Shown here piece after piece: positions 45,176 to 57,217 of a stretch of DNA of 64,000 bases. The notes beneath the pieces are model-generated. The model was not told the DNA's origin. It searched no databases and saw only the letters and a list, made by a program, of their open reading frames with translations. This DNA is from Leifsonia xyli subsp. cynodontis DSM 46306. GTDB taxonomy: Bacteria; Actinomycetota; Actinomycetes; Actinomycetales; Microbacteriaceae. The first letter of the stretch is position 1. Each line of letters starts with the position of its first letter. Both the position numbers and the translations under genes were made by a program. The DNA is taken from the NCBI RefSeq assembly GCF_000470775.1, contig NC_022438.1:124001-188000 (forward strand), read 5' to 3'.

Positions 45176-45677
45176 GCGACAGCCATCCATCCTCGTCCTC
45201 GCGGGGGCGAGCCTCGCTGCCGCCGTCTCCGCGCACCCTCCGACGCCCGCGACCATCCACCTCGGGCTGACCGCGACCGGCGCCCTCGCTCCGGCCCTGG
45301 CCGTCTCGGTCATCGCGTGCGACGCCCGCTGGACCGGCGCAGTCTGCCCGGGCACGAGCCAGACCCTCCTGAGCGGCGTCACCGCCTCCGCCCTCCCCAC
45401 GGACGCTCCGCGGACGATCGGCGGGATGCCCTCGGCCGCCCGGCGCTGGCTCGCGGTGCAGGTGACACTCGCGTCCGGCGTGCCGGCGGACGGCTCCGCA
45501 CAGCTCGCAGTGTGGGCGTGGGGAGCGGGCGACTCCGCTTCCACCACGACCCGTCCGAGCGTGCTGCCGGAGACCGGTTCCCACGTCCCGGCGCTGCCCC
45601 TGCTCCTCGCCGGCGGCGCGGTCGCCGGCGGGGCTGCGCTCGCCGGAGCCGCACGGAGGAGGAAGAGATCATCGTGA
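45132..45677 (+). pseudogene. Small LPETG wall-anchored protein, probably frameshifted near its start
   Basis: ATG 45132 begins MPDAGAPTRFAPVRR, but the hydrophobic segment PSILVLAGASLAAAVSAH and the rest lie in another frame, so an indel near 45175 is likely; no good start exists in the second frame. The mature region (ATIHLGLTATGALAPALAVS, IACDARWTGAVCPG, WLAVQVTLASGVPADG) is about 120 residues and ends with VLPETG, a hydrophobic helix and RRRKRSS: a sortase signal. It belongs to the matrix operon and overlaps the next gene (GTGA). It may be a fibre anchor, by analogy with Bacillus TapA; that is inference. Confidence 0.65.
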
Positions 45678-46132
45678 AGCGTTTCGCCCTCGTCCTCGCG
45701 GCTGCGCTCGTGGTGGCCGTCTCCGGCGGCCCCGCGGTCCCGGCCGGCGCGAGCTGGTCGCGAAGCAGCTTCACGACGGTCGCCGTCTCCTCCGCCACCA
45801 TCAACCCCGTCCCGACCCTGAGCTGCGGCGCCGCGAGCGGGCTCCTGTCCGGGGGCATCCCGTTCACTTGGACGGCGCCCGCCTCCGGCGGCAGCGTCCT
45901 CGCCCCGCAGAGCTACACGCTCACCTGGTCGGGCACCGCGGGCAGCGGTTCCGTCACCGTGCCCGGCACCAGCGGCACGACGAATGGCGCGACACTGACG
46001 CTGCTCGGCACCTCGACTGTCACCGTCACCGCGAACTCCTCGGGATGGACCTCCGCGCCATCGTCGCAGACCCGCACGATCACCACCGCGCTCGGCGTGG
46101 GCGGAGCCGTCCTGCTGTGGACCTGCGCCTGA
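45674..46132 (+). CDS. Small secreted protein of the matrix operon
   Basis: A 152-residue protein from GTG 45674 in the GTGA overlap, with GGAGGAAGAGA upstream. Signal peptide: KRFALVLAAALVVAVSGG, cleaved near PAGA-S. The mature 125 residues resemble a fibronectin-III-like beta domain (PTLSCGAASGLLSGGIPFTW, SYTLTWSGTAGSGSVTVPG) with two Cys in SCGA and LWTCA at the very end. No sorting motif. It is the last gene of the operon; a large palindrome begins 40 bp after the stop and probably also terminates transcription. Confidence 0.75.
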   Translation: MKRFALVLAAALVVAVSGGPAVPAGASWSRSSFTTVAVSSATINPVPTLSCGAASGLLSGGIPFTWTAPASGGSVLAPQSYTLTWSGTAGSGSVTVPGTSGTTNGATLTLLGTSTVTVTANSSGWTSAPSSQTRTITTALGVGGAVLLWTCA

Positions 46133-47114
46133 GCTCTCTCCCCTCCTCCCTCCCCGAACCCAAGGTCCCCCGCCCCGACGGAAACGGAGGACATCCCACC
46201 CCTCTGGCCGGCGATCTCCTCCCTTTCCTGCGACACGCCGCTATCAGCCGAGGGTTCTCCTCCCTTTCCGACGCTGACAGAAACGGAGGAGAAATGGGGA
46301 GGTGGGGGCGAGAAAGACGGGAAAGGGAGGAGATCATGGCGCAGAGGGGTGGGATGTCCTCCGTTTCCGTCGGGGCAGGGCAGGGGAGAAGAGGCGGGTG
46401 GAACGGGTGGAACGGGGACAGACGGGGAGGGGCGGGGGCAGCAGGAGAACGGGCAGACGGGAAAGAGAGGGGGGCCGAGCGCCGAGCGTGCGAGTGCCAG
46501 GGCCCGGGGGCGGCGAGCGCGCCGGGCGGGAGGCCCAGCATCCCTTCCAGCGCCCGGGCGAGCAGGGCGGTCCGGTCGGTGGTCGCGCCCCAGCGCACGA
46601 GGGCCTGGGCGTTGAGCCCGTCGATCGTGCCGAGCAGGTGCCACGCGGCGGCGCCCGGGTCGCCGGTGCGGAAGACCCCGCGCGCCACGCCCTCCGCGAT
46701 GACCTCTTCGATCAGGTCCTGCCACGCGTCCATCTGCCCGCGCACAGCAGCGGCGAGCGCATCGTTGCGGCGTCCCAGCGTCCACGCCTCCACCCACACC
46801 GCGGTCATGTCGTCGCGCGTGCCATCGAGCAGGGTCGCGACGAGCGCCGACAGCCGTGCCGCGGGTTCGGGATGCCGGGCCAGGACCGCACGGACCTCCG
46901 CGACCTCGGCCGACACCACTGTGGCGAAGGTCGCGGCGACCAGCGCATCCATCGACGGCCAGTAGTGTGCCACCAGGGCCGGGGCGACGCCGGCCCGCGC
47001 GGCGACGGCCCGCAGGGTGACCGCGGCGAGTCCGTTCCCGACGGCGAGTACACAGGCAGCGGCGGACAGCTCGGCGCGGCGTTCGGCCGGAGGCTTGCGG
47101 GCTGCTCTTGACAT
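46080..47114 (-). CDS. TetR-family regulator with reading frame running into the palindromic element
   Basis: Starts at ATG 47114. HTH (VTLRAVAARAGVAPALVAHYWPSMDALVAATF) and a BetI-like ligand domain (LSALVATLLDGTRDDMTAVWV, AAWHLLGTIDGLNAQALVRW) end at about residue 200 (LEGMLGLPPGALAAPG). No stop follows: the frame continues through the G-rich stretch and the 205-bp palindrome to 46080, giving 344 residues with a Pro/Ser/Arg-rich tail that reads the complement of non-coding DNA. The natural end was probably lost when the repeat arrived. It is divergent from the agmatine deiminase gene, with an operator between them, so it most likely controls it. Confidence 0.8.
   Translation of the reverse strand: MSRAARKPPAERRAELSAAACVLAVGNGLAAVTLRAVAARAGVAPALVAHYWPSMDALVAATFATVVSAEVAEVRAVLARHPEPAARLSALVATLLDGTRDDMTAVWVEAWTLGRRNDALAAAVRGQMDAWQDLIEEVIAEGVARGVFRTGDPGAAAWHLLGTIDGLNAQALVRWGATTDRTALLARALEGMLGLPPGALAAPGPWHSHARRSAPLSFPSARSPAAPAPPRLSPFHPFHPPLLPCPAPTETEDIPPLCAMISSLSRLSRPHLPISPPFLSASEREENPRLIAACRRKGRRSPARGVGCPPFPSGRGTLGSGREEGRELRRRSTAGRLRPRRARW
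46172..46376 (+). repeat. 205-bp nested palindromic element with 35-bp perfect inverted ends
   Basis: Outer arms 46172-46206 and 46342-46376 are exact complements over 35 bp (GCCCCGACGGAAACGGAGG...). Inside, 46213-46227 pairs with 46321-46335 (GATCTCCTCCCTTTC, 15 bp), and innermost TTCTCCTCC (46255-46263) pairs with GGAGGAGAA (46285-46293). The whole can fold into one long hairpin. It has no gene. The core GGAAACGGAGG recurs at 11756 and 49884. It looks like a MITE or other small palindromic repeat. The flank 46377-46490 is G-rich. Confidence 0.85.
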
Positions 47115-47137
47115 CGTGCGGCCAGCATAGGACTCTG

Positions 47138-47153
47138 TTGATCATCCGATCAA
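47138..47153 (+). promoter_or_regulatory. TetR operator TTGATC-N4-GATCAA
   Basis: A perfect inverted repeat of 6 + 6 bp with a 4-bp spacer, centred between the divergent TetR (ATG at 47114) and agmatine deiminase (ATG 47172) genes, where a repressor would block both promoters. Confidence 0.65.
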
Positions 47154-47171
47154 TAAGGCCCGGAGGTTCCG

Positions 47172-48205
47172 ATGAGCTGGCGCATGCCCGCTGAGACCGC
47201 AGCGCACGAGCGCACCTGGATGGCCTTCCCGCGCGCCGGGATCACGCTCGGCGAGAACGACGCTTCCGCCGAGGAGGCGTACGCCGCCTGGACGGCCGTC
47301 GCCCACGCGGTGGCCGAGTTCGAGCCGGTCGCCATGGTGGTCGACCCGTCCGAGAGCGAACGCGCCGCCCGGATGCTCGGCTCCCACATCGACCGGGTCG
47401 AGGCGCCGCTGGACGAGTTCTGGATGCGCGATGTCGGCCCCACCTTCGTCGTGGACGACGAACGCCCCGGTGTGCTCGGCGCGGTCGACTGGACCTTCAA
47501 CGGCTGGGGCAGCCCCGCCTGGTCGCAGTGGCGGGCGTCAGCGGAGATCGCCCGGTTCCTCGCGGAGCGGATCGGGGCTGAGCTCATCAGCTCCGTGCTG
47601 GTGAACGAGGGCGGCGGCATCCACGTCGATGGCGAGGGCACCGTGCTGCTGACCGAGACGGTGCAGCTCGACCCGCGCCGCAACCCGTATGCCGACAAAG
47701 CCCGCGTGGAGGCCGAACTCGCCCGGACCATCGGCGCGACGCACGCGGTCTGGCTGCCCCGCGGCCTGACCCGGGACTACAGCGCGTTCGGCACGAACGG
47801 GCATGTGGACATCGTGGCGGCCATCCCCTCGCCCGGCCGCCTGCTGCTGCACACACAGCGGAACCCCGGGCACCCCGATTTCGTGGTGTCGCGCGAGCTG
47901 CGCGCCTTCCTCGCGGGCACGAGCGACGCGGCCGGCCGGCCTTGGGAGATCGTGGAGCTGCCCGCCCCCGAGACCCTCCGCGACGAGGAGGGCTTCGTGG
48001 ACTGGAGCTATGTCAACCACCTCGTGGTCAACGACGGCATCGTGGCCTGCGGTTTCAGGGAGGGGCGCGCCGACGCAGAGGCGACCGCGATCCTCGAGGC
48101 CGCGTATCCGGGCCGGCGGGTGAGGATGGTCGACTCGCGGCCGATCTTCGCGCGGGGCGGCGGCATCCACTGCATCACCCAGCAGCAGCCGGCGGTGACG
48201 GGCTG

Positions 48206-48206
<1 letters not shown>
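47172..48206 (+). CDS. aguA: Agmatine deiminase
   Basis: A 344-residue protein from ATG 47172 with CGGAGG upstream. Family landmarks: RMPAETAAHERTWMAFP at the start, LDEFWMRDVGPTFVVDD with the substrate-binding Asp, NEGGGIHVDGEGT, FGTNGHVDIVAA with the catalytic His/Asp, SYVNHLVVNDGIV and the nucleophilic Cys in RGGGIHCITQQQP. It converts agmatine to N-carbamoylputrescine and ammonia in the cytosol. The stop overlaps the start of an amidase gene (TGATG), so the pair formed an operon under the divergent TetR regulator. It is intact while its partner is broken. Confidence 0.93.
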
Positions 48207-51444
<3,238 letters not shown>

Positions 51445-51700
51445 CCGGCCCCGTTTCGCCCCTTCAGCGCGTCGGCGGTCGCCCTCGCCGTCGGGGTGCT
51501 GGTCGCCGGGGTGGGAGCGGTTCCGGCTCAGGCGACGAAGCCGGGCGTCGTGCCCATCGAAACGGTGAAGGGCGACTTCGGCTCGAAAACGCACTTCTTG
51601 TATTCCGAGTCCCTGAAGAAGGATGGGAAGAAGATCGATGCAGGACTGGGGGATCTCATCACCGCAGAGAACGGGACGTTCGCCAAGACCGCGAAAGCCG
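51445..51700 (+). pseudogene. Secreted-protein fragment without start or end
   Basis: Directly after argG an open frame without start codon reads FSASAVALAVGVLVAGVGAV-PAQA, the hydrophobic core and cleavage site of a signal peptide, then about 60 mature residues (KPGVVPIETVKGDFGSKTHF, LGDLITAENGTFAKTAKA). Near 51700 it runs into sequence that is the complement of a response-regulator start. Both ends are lost, so it is a scar between two deletions. The family is not recognised. Confidence 0.65.
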
Positions 51701-51798
51701 CCGCCGTGGACCACATCCGCCGCGATGGTCTCCAGGCGCAGCCCGGTCTTGATCGCGTCGGCGAGATACGGCTCGTCTTCGACCACCAGGACGCGCAT
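51701..51798 (-). pseudogene. Response-regulator remnant (first 30 or so residues)
   Basis: From ATG 51798 leftward: MRVLVVEDEPYLADAIKTGL, then RLETIAADVV, the beginning of an OmpR-type receiver domain with the acidic pair ED. After about 32 codons the sequence changes into the complement of the secreted-protein fragment, so the phosphorylation Asp, the rest of the receiver, the DNA-binding domain and the expected histidine kinase are gone. The gene was divergent from the lipoprotein/export operon at 51934 and probably regulated it. Confidence 0.8.
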
Positions 51799-51933
51799 CC
51801 GTCACCCTCCTCATCCGCAGGCGACCATTCCAGCACAGCGGGCATAAAGAAAAGGTGAAGGTTTCTGTGAACGCGACGGCAACATCCCTCCCTGTGGACT
51901 GGGGCCATCACAACCGAACGCAAGGAGAAAACT

Positions 51934-52404
51934 GTGATCACACGACGGGGAACCAAGAACTCGATCTTCCTCACCGCCGCGGCCATCGTCTCGGCCGTGG
52001 GGCTGCTCTCCGGATGCTCGGCGGCCGCACCGAAAGCGACGCCGAAGGCAGACGCGAAGCTCTCCGCCGAGGAGTACTCGATCGCTCTGAAGAAGTGCAT
52101 GAGCAAAGAAGGCGTCGAGACGAAATCGATCAGTGGCGGCAAGGCGATCCGCATGGACTCCGGTGCGGAAGCCGCCATGGAGACCTGCACGAAGAAGCTG
52201 GGCACGCCGCCGCAGGCGGAGAACACGCAGAGCCCCGAAAAGACCAAGGAGGAGACACTCAAGACGGCGAAGTGCCTGCGCGAGAACGGGGTGGATGTCG
52301 AGATGAAAGGCGACTCATTCACCATCAAGAGCGACCTGCCCGAGGAGGCCGCCAAGAAGTGCCTCGGCGACGTCCCGGGCGCTCCGGCGGGAGCAGTCAA
52401 GTGA
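51934..52404 (+). CDS. Lipoprotein of unknown function
   Basis: A 156-residue protein from GTG 51934 with AAGGAG upstream. Lipobox: AIVSAVGLLSGC with Cys 28 as lipidation site. The mature part has two similar halves, each with a Lys/Glu-rich helix and the pattern LKKCMSKEGV and AKCLRENGVDVEMK, plus ETCTKKLG and AKKCLGD: four Cys in total besides the lipid Cys, suggesting two disulfide-linked repeats. Such lipoproteins often precede HlyD/MacB export genes in Actinobacteria. It overlaps the next gene (GTGA), so it is coupled to the exporter. Confidence 0.78.
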   Translation: MITRRGTKNSIFLTAAAIVSAVGLLSGCSAAAPKATPKADAKLSAEEYSIALKKCMSKEGVETKSISGGKAIRMDSGAEAAMETCTKKLGTPPQAENTQSPEKTKEETLKTAKCLRENGVDVEMKGDSFTIKSDLPEEAAKKCLGDVPGAPAGAVK

Positions 52405-53512
52405 CCCCGGCGGAGACCACGACCAGAGCCAGCGACCCGGCCACGAGACCCCGCCTGCGCCGGCGCGGCCTGCTGATCGGCGGAGCGGGCATCGTGACGG
52501 CCGTCCTCTGCGCGGGCGGGGTGGACGCGTTCGCCGGCACCAGCGGAGGCGACGCCCCCGCGGCGAAAGCGGCGCCCGCCCACACGGCGCCGATCGAACG
52601 CGGGACGCTGCAGGGGTCGGTGAAGGCGACCGGGACGCTGTCCTTCGGCGGGGGCCGGACGATCGGCGCCGCGGCCGGTGGGACCGTGACCGAACTGCCC
52701 GCGCCCGGTACGAGACCGTCGACACCGGCGGCAAGCTCTTCGCCATCGACAACAAGCCGACGTTCCTGCTGACCGGCGAGATGCCGGCCTTCCAGAGCTT
52801 CGAGTCCGGGATGACGAACGGCCCCGATATCGCAGCCCTCGAGGCCAGCCTCAAGAAGCTGGGATTCCTCACGCGGGAGCCGGGCAACCGGTTCACCGGG
52901 TCGACAGCCGAGGCGATCAAACGCTGGCAGAAGGCGACCGGCCAGGAGACGACCGGAGCCATCCCGTTCGGCACGGTCGTGTTCGCATCCGGTCCGGTGC
53001 GCGTCGGGGAGGCGAAAGCGCACCTCGGCGACCAGGTCGGCGGAGGCGGCGCGCTGCTCGACGTGACGGACACCGCCAAACGCGTGGATGTCGATGTGAA
53101 GCTCAGCGACCAGAGCGTCGCGGCGGTCGGCGGAAAGGTCGGGGTCGACCTGCCGGGCGGCTAGACCACGACCGGCACCATCACGTCCGTCGGCGTTCCT
53201 GTCGAGCGCGGGGAAGAGAAGAAGATGGTCGTGCCTGTCGTGGTCGCGCTGGACGACCCCGGAGCGACGGGAACGCTGCAGCGGGCGTCCGTGACGGTCT
53301 CGTTCCCCTCCGAGAAGCGCGAGAATGTCCTCTCCGTTCCGGTGTCGGCACTGCTGGCGCTGCGGGGCGACACCTTCGGCGTGGAGGTCGTCGTCAAGAA
53401 CGGGACGACGAAGCGCGTCCCGGTCAAGACCGGCGCCTTCATCGACGGCCGGGTCGAGATCTCCGGCGACGACATCGCGGACGGCGAGAGAGTCGTGGTG
53501 CCGTCGCTATGA
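52401..53512 (+). pseudogene. HlyD/MacA-type efflux adaptor with peptidoglycan-binding domain, broken
   Basis: From GTG 52401: cytosolic basic leader (RPRLRRRGLLIGG), one TM segment and the first half of the lipoyl-like hairpin ([29 protein letters not shown]). A frameshift near 52710 moves to [20 protein letters not shown], followed by a PG_binding_1 domain ([32 protein letters not shown]). An in-frame TAG at 53162-53164 ([18 protein letters not shown]) precedes the final barrel domain ([20 protein letters not shown]). With two lesions the link between the ABC permease and the cell exterior is lost. The stop overlaps the ATPase start (ATGA). Confidence 0.87.
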
Positions 53513-54210
53513 ACGAGATCGTCTCCCTGAACGGCGTCGAGCGCAGCTACGGCCAGCCGCCCGTACGGGCCTGCGCCGGGGTCAGCCTCTCCATCCAGCG
53601 CGGTGAGCTGGTGGCGATCGTCGGGCCGAGCGGCTCGGGCAAGTCGACGCTGCTCAACCTGATCGGCACCCTCGACCGGCCGACCGCCGGCAGCGCCCGC
53701 ATCGACGGCCGGGAGGTCGCAGATCTCTCCGACCGCGAGCTCTCGGCCCTCCGCGCCCACCGCATCGGGTTCGTGTTCCAGCAGTTCCACCTCACCGAGG
53801 GCGTCACCGCGTTGGAGAACGTGGCGACAGGGCTGCTCTACCTCGGAATCCCGGCGCGGAAGCGCCGTGCCCTCGCCGAGAGGGCGCTGCGCCGGGTCGG
53901 GCTCGGCCACCGCCTCGACCACCTGCCCAACCAGCTCTCCGGCGGCGAGCGCCAGCGCGTCGCCATCGCACGGGCCGTCGTCGCCGATCCGCCGCTACTG
54001 CTGGCGGACGAGCCGACGGGCAACCTCGACAGCGCCGCGGGCGAGCGGATCATGGAGCTGCTGCGGGAGCTGAACGCGCAGGGGACGACCATCCTGGTCA
54101 TCACCCATGACGCGGACATCGCGCAGCAGCTGCCCCGGCAGATCGCCATCCGCGACGGCCGCGTGGTCGCCGACTCCGCCTCGGACCGCCGGGCGGGGGT
54201 GGCCGCATGA
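53509..54210 (+). CDS. MacB/LolD-type ABC transporter ATP-binding protein
   Basis: A 233-residue ATPase from ATG 53509 (ATGA overlap). Walker [19 protein letters not shown]-loop [18 protein letters not shown], signature [17 protein letters not shown], Walker [14 protein letters not shown] and the switch His in [10 protein letters not shown] are all intact. It belongs to the MacB/LolD/FtsE branch, which powers mechanotransmission-type exporters rather than classical flux. It works with the permease encoded next; the adaptor upstream is broken. Confidence 0.93.
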   Translation: MNEIVSLNGVERSYGQPPVRACAGVSLSIQRGELVAIVGPSGSGKSTLLNLIGTLDRPTAGSARIDGREVADLSDRELSALRAHRIGFVFQQFHLTEGVTALENVATGLLYLGIPARKRRALAERALRRVGLGHRLDHLPNQLSGGERQRVAIARAVVADPPLLLADEPTGNLDSAAGERIMELLRELNAQGTTILVITHDADIAQQLPRQIAIRDGRVVADSASDRRAGVAA

Positions 54211-55409
54211 GCGCCGCAGAGACGACTTCTCTGCCCGCCTCCCGGCTCCTGCCGGGCGATGTGCTGCGGCTGGGCACAGCCGGTCTCCGAGCGCGGCCGG
54301 TGCGCGCGGTGCTCTCCGCCCTCGGAATCGCCATCGGAATCGCCGCGATGGTCGCTGTCGTCGGCCTCTCGGCCTCAGCCCAGGCGAAGGTCGGCCAGCA
54401 GCTCACCGCGCTCGGCACCAACCTGCTGAGCGTCCAGCCCGGCGAATCGTTCTTCGGCGAGAAGAGCAAGCTGCCACGGGAGTCGGCCGGGAAAGTGGGG
54501 ATGATCCCCGGCGTGGAGGCCGTGGGTGGCGTGTCCACGCTGAGCGGGGACACCTACCGGAGCCGGCTCATCTCGCCGGGCGAAGGGGTCGGGGTCGCGC
54601 CCACGGCCGCGGACATCGGCCTGCTGAAGGTCCTCCGCGGCACCGTGCGCTCCGGCGCCTGGCTGAACGAAGCCACCGGAGCGTTCCCGGCCGTGGTCCT
54701 CGGCTCCACCGCGGCCGAGCGGCTCGGTGTCGTGACGCCCGGCGCCCAGATCTGGATGGGCGGGCGCACGTTCACGGTCGTCGGCATCCTGAACCCGCTC
54801 CCGCTCGCCCCCGAGCTGGACACCGCGGCGCTGATCGGCAAGCGAGTGGCCGCGGACGTCTTCGGATACCGCGGCAATCCAACGACGGTCTACGAGCGCT
54901 CCAGCGACGCGTCCATCTCCGCGGTTCGCTCCGTTCTCGGCCGCACAGTGAGTCCGCAGGCGCCCAACGAGATCAAAGTCTCCCGCCCCTCCGACGCCCT
55001 CCATGCCAAGAGCGCCGTCGACGCGGCGTTTACCGGGCTGCTCGTGAGCCTCGGCGCGGTCGCGCTGCTCGTCGGCGGCATCGGGGTGGCCAACACGATG
55101 ATCATCTCGGTGCTGGAACGGCGGCGCGAGATCGGGCCGCGGCGGGCGCTCGGGGCGACGCACAGCCACATCCGCTCGCAGTTCCTGGCCGAGGCTCTAC
55201 TGCTGTCGCTGCTGGGCGGCGTGGCGGGCACCGCGCTCGGCGCCGCGGTCATCGCCGCGATGTCGGGGGTGAACGGCACACCGTTCGTCCTGCCGGCAGA
55301 GGCTGTTGGGGTGGCGATCGGCGCGACGCTGGTGATCGGCGCTCTCGCCGGTCTGTACCCGGCGATCCGGGCGGCGCGCACGCCCCCGACCGCGGCGCTC
55401 AGCTCCTGA
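54207..55409 (+). CDS. MacB/FtsX-type ABC permease
   Basis: A 400-residue protein from ATG 54207, overlapping the ATPase gene. TM1 ([20 protein letters not shown]), a large extracytoplasmic MacB_PCD domain (about 55-265; [40 protein letters not shown]) and three C-terminal TM helices ([20 protein letters not shown], the [14 protein letters not shown] coupling loop, [15 protein letters not shown]). This is a complete FtsX-fold permease. In Gram-positive bacteria such modules export peptides or confer resistance to bacteriocins and envelope-active compounds. Confidence 0.92.
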   Translation: MSAAETTSLPASRLLPGDVLRLGTAGLRARPVRAVLSALGIAIGIAAMVAVVGLSASAQAKVGQQLTALGTNLLSVQPGESFFGEKSKLPRESAGKVGMIPGVEAVGGVSTLSGDTYRSRLISPGEGVGVAPTAADIGLLKVLRGTVRSGAWLNEATGAFPAVVLGSTAAERLGVVTPGAQIWMGGRTFTVVGILNPLPLAPELDTAALIGKRVAADVFGYRGNPTTVYERSSDASISAVRSVLGRTVSPQAPNEIKVSRPSDALHAKSAVDAAFTGLLVSLGAVALLVGGIGVANTMIISVLERRREIGPRRALGATHSHIRSQFLAEALLLSLLGGVAGTALGAAVIAAMSGVNGTPFVLPAEAVGVAIGATLVIGALAGLYPAIRAARTPPTAALSS

Positions 55410-55442
55410 CGCCGGCACGGGAGGAGGCCGCTTTCTCCAGAG

Positions 55443-55495
55443 GAACCGCTCCCCGGAGCGGGACAGACTTTTCCGTCCCGCTCCGGGAGTGGTTC
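55443..55495. terminator. Bidirectional terminator between convergent genes
   Basis: CCGGAGCGGGAC and GTCCCGCTCCGG form the core stem around a T-containing loop (AGACTTTTCC), extended by CTCC/GGAG with one bulge and by GAACC (55443-55447) with GGTTC (55491-55495). It lies between the permease (+) and the decarboxylase (-). Confidence 0.8.
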
Positions 55496-55538
55496 GCTCC
55501 TTCCGCGGGGACCCTCTCTGCGCTCCCCGGGGCGCCGG

Positions 55539-56921
55539 TCACATGCTGTCGAGGATGTCCACCAGGTCTTCGTACGTCGTCAGCGGGTTGAGCACCGCGA
55601 ACCGCGTGTTCGGCAGGCCGGCGTGGGAGCTCGGCGTGACGAACGCGCGCTGTCCGTCCAGCAGCCGCGCCGACCACAGGGCGTAGTCCTGCTTGGTCCA
55701 GCCCTCGCGCTCGAACACGACGATCGACAGCTGCGGGCGGCGCACGAGGCGGAAGCCGTCGCGCCGCTCGATCTCCGCCGCGATCCGCTGCGCGAGCCGG
55801 AGGGACGCGGTCACAGCCTCCCGGTACGCGGCGGCCCCGTGGCTGGCGAGCGAGAACCAGAGCGGTAGGCCACGCGCCCGCCGGGTAAGGTGCGCCGCGT
55901 AGTCGGACGGGCTCCAGGAGGAATCCTCGGTCAGCGTGTCCAGGTACTCGGCGTGCTGCGTGTGCGCGCGGCGGCCCGCCTCCGGGTCGCGGTAGATCAG
56001 CGCGCACGCGTCGAACGGCGCGAACAGCCACTTGTGCGGGTCCACGATCACCGAGTCCGCGCGCTCGACGCCGGCGAAGCGCGGCCGACCGAGCGGGGAG
56101 AGCATCCCGGCCAGCCCGTACGCGCCGTCGACATGCAGCCAGAAGCGGAACTCGTCTTTCAGGGCGGCGATCGAGGCGATGTCGTCGACGATGCCGAAGT
56201 TGGTGGAGCCGCCCGTCGCAACGACCGCGAACACGGCGTCCCCGTGCTCCTGAAGCGCCCGGCCCACCGCCTCGCCGCTGAGCACGCCGGACTCGCCGGG
56301 CGGGACCGCGACCACCTCGACATCCATCACCCGCGCCGCCGAGGCGACCGAGGAGTGCGCCTCCGCGCTGCACACGATCGCCCACCGGCCAGGCGGGTCG
56401 CCCCGCTCGCTCCGGGCGTGATCGCGGGCGGCGACCAGCGCGGAGAGGTTGCCGAGGGTGCCGCCCTGCACGAACGCCCCGCCCGCGCCCTCCGGCAGCC
56501 CGAACTCGGCCGCGAGCCAGGTGAGCACCTGGTTCTCCGCGTAGACCGCGCCCGACCCCTCCAGCCACGACCCGCCGTAGACCGCGGTGGCGGACACCAC
56601 CAGATCGAAAGCCGTGGCCGCTTTGGTCGGCGCTGTCGGGATGAAGGAGAGGTACCGGGGGTGGTCGGTCGTGATGCACGCCGGCGCCAGCACATCCTCG
56701 AACAGCGCGAGCGCCCGCTCGGCCCCCATCCCCTCCTCGGAGAGGGTACGCCCGGCCCGGCGCAGCAGCTCCGACTCCGGGAGCGGTTTGTCCAGGGGGG
56801 TGTCGGTGCTCAGGATGCGGCGGCGCGAGTAGTCGAGCACCAGATCCACCAGCGCGCGCGTCTCCGGGGTGACGGCGTGCATCCGGGCGGCGTCGGTGCG
56901 GGAACCGGCGATGTGGGACAT
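55539..56921 (-). CDS. PLP-dependent group II amino-acid decarboxylase
   Basis: A 460-residue protein from ATG 56921 with GGAGG six bases upstream; the longer frame from 57044 is Arg-rich and unlike the family. Landmarks: HPRYLSFIPTAPTKAATAFD, GAFVQGGTLGNLSALVAARD, CSAEAHSSVASAARVMDVEV, VATGGSTNFGIVDDIASIAA, WLHVDGAYGLAGMLSP and the PLP Lys in VDPHKWLFAPFDACALIYRD. This is the aromatic-amino-acid / 2,4-diaminobutyrate decarboxylase group; the substrate (Trp, Tyr, Glu or diaminobutyrate) cannot be decided by eye. The enzyme is cytosolic and monocistronic. Confidence 0.9.
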   Translation of the reverse strand: MSHIAGSRTDAARMHAVTPETRALVDLVLDYSRRRILSTDTPLDKPLPESELLRRAGRTLSEEGMGAERALALFEDVLAPACITTDHPRYLSFIPTAPTKAATAFDLVVSATAVYGGSWLEGSGAVYAENQVLTWLAAEFGLPEGAGGAFVQGGTLGNLSALVAARDHARSERGDPPGRWAIVCSAEAHSSVASAARVMDVEVVAVPPGESGVLSGEAVGRALQEHGDAVFAVVATGGSTNFGIVDDIASIAALKDEFRFWLHVDGAYGLAGMLSPLGRPRFAGVERADSVIVDPHKWLFAPFDACALIYRDPEAGRRAHTQHAEYLDTLTEDSSWSPSDYAAHLTRRARGLPLWFSLASHGAAAYREAVTASLRLAQRIAAEIERRDGFRLVRRPQLSIVVFEREGWTKQDYALWSARLLDGQRAFVTPSSHAGLPNTRFAVLNPLTTYEDLVDILDSM

Positions 56922-57217
56922 GAAGACCTCCGCACGGAATCTTCGCACAGGCATTCGGCGAGAATGGGGAATCGCCCCGCGGACGGGCCGATCACACGGA
57001 CGGCCCGGGGGTGGATGGCGCAGACTGCGCGCTGAACCTCGCACCTGGTCATACGGCAGCTGAGGAGAGAAGCCGAGCCTGATGAGGGCGAGGAAGAAAT
57101 TTGCTCCGATTGATTTCTGATGGAAATATACCGGAAGAACGACATGGTATCGTTCGCTAGGTGTTGTTGCCGGGTTCTGCGCTTGGTGCTTGTTGAAGAA
57201 TGAGGAAGACCCGCCGA

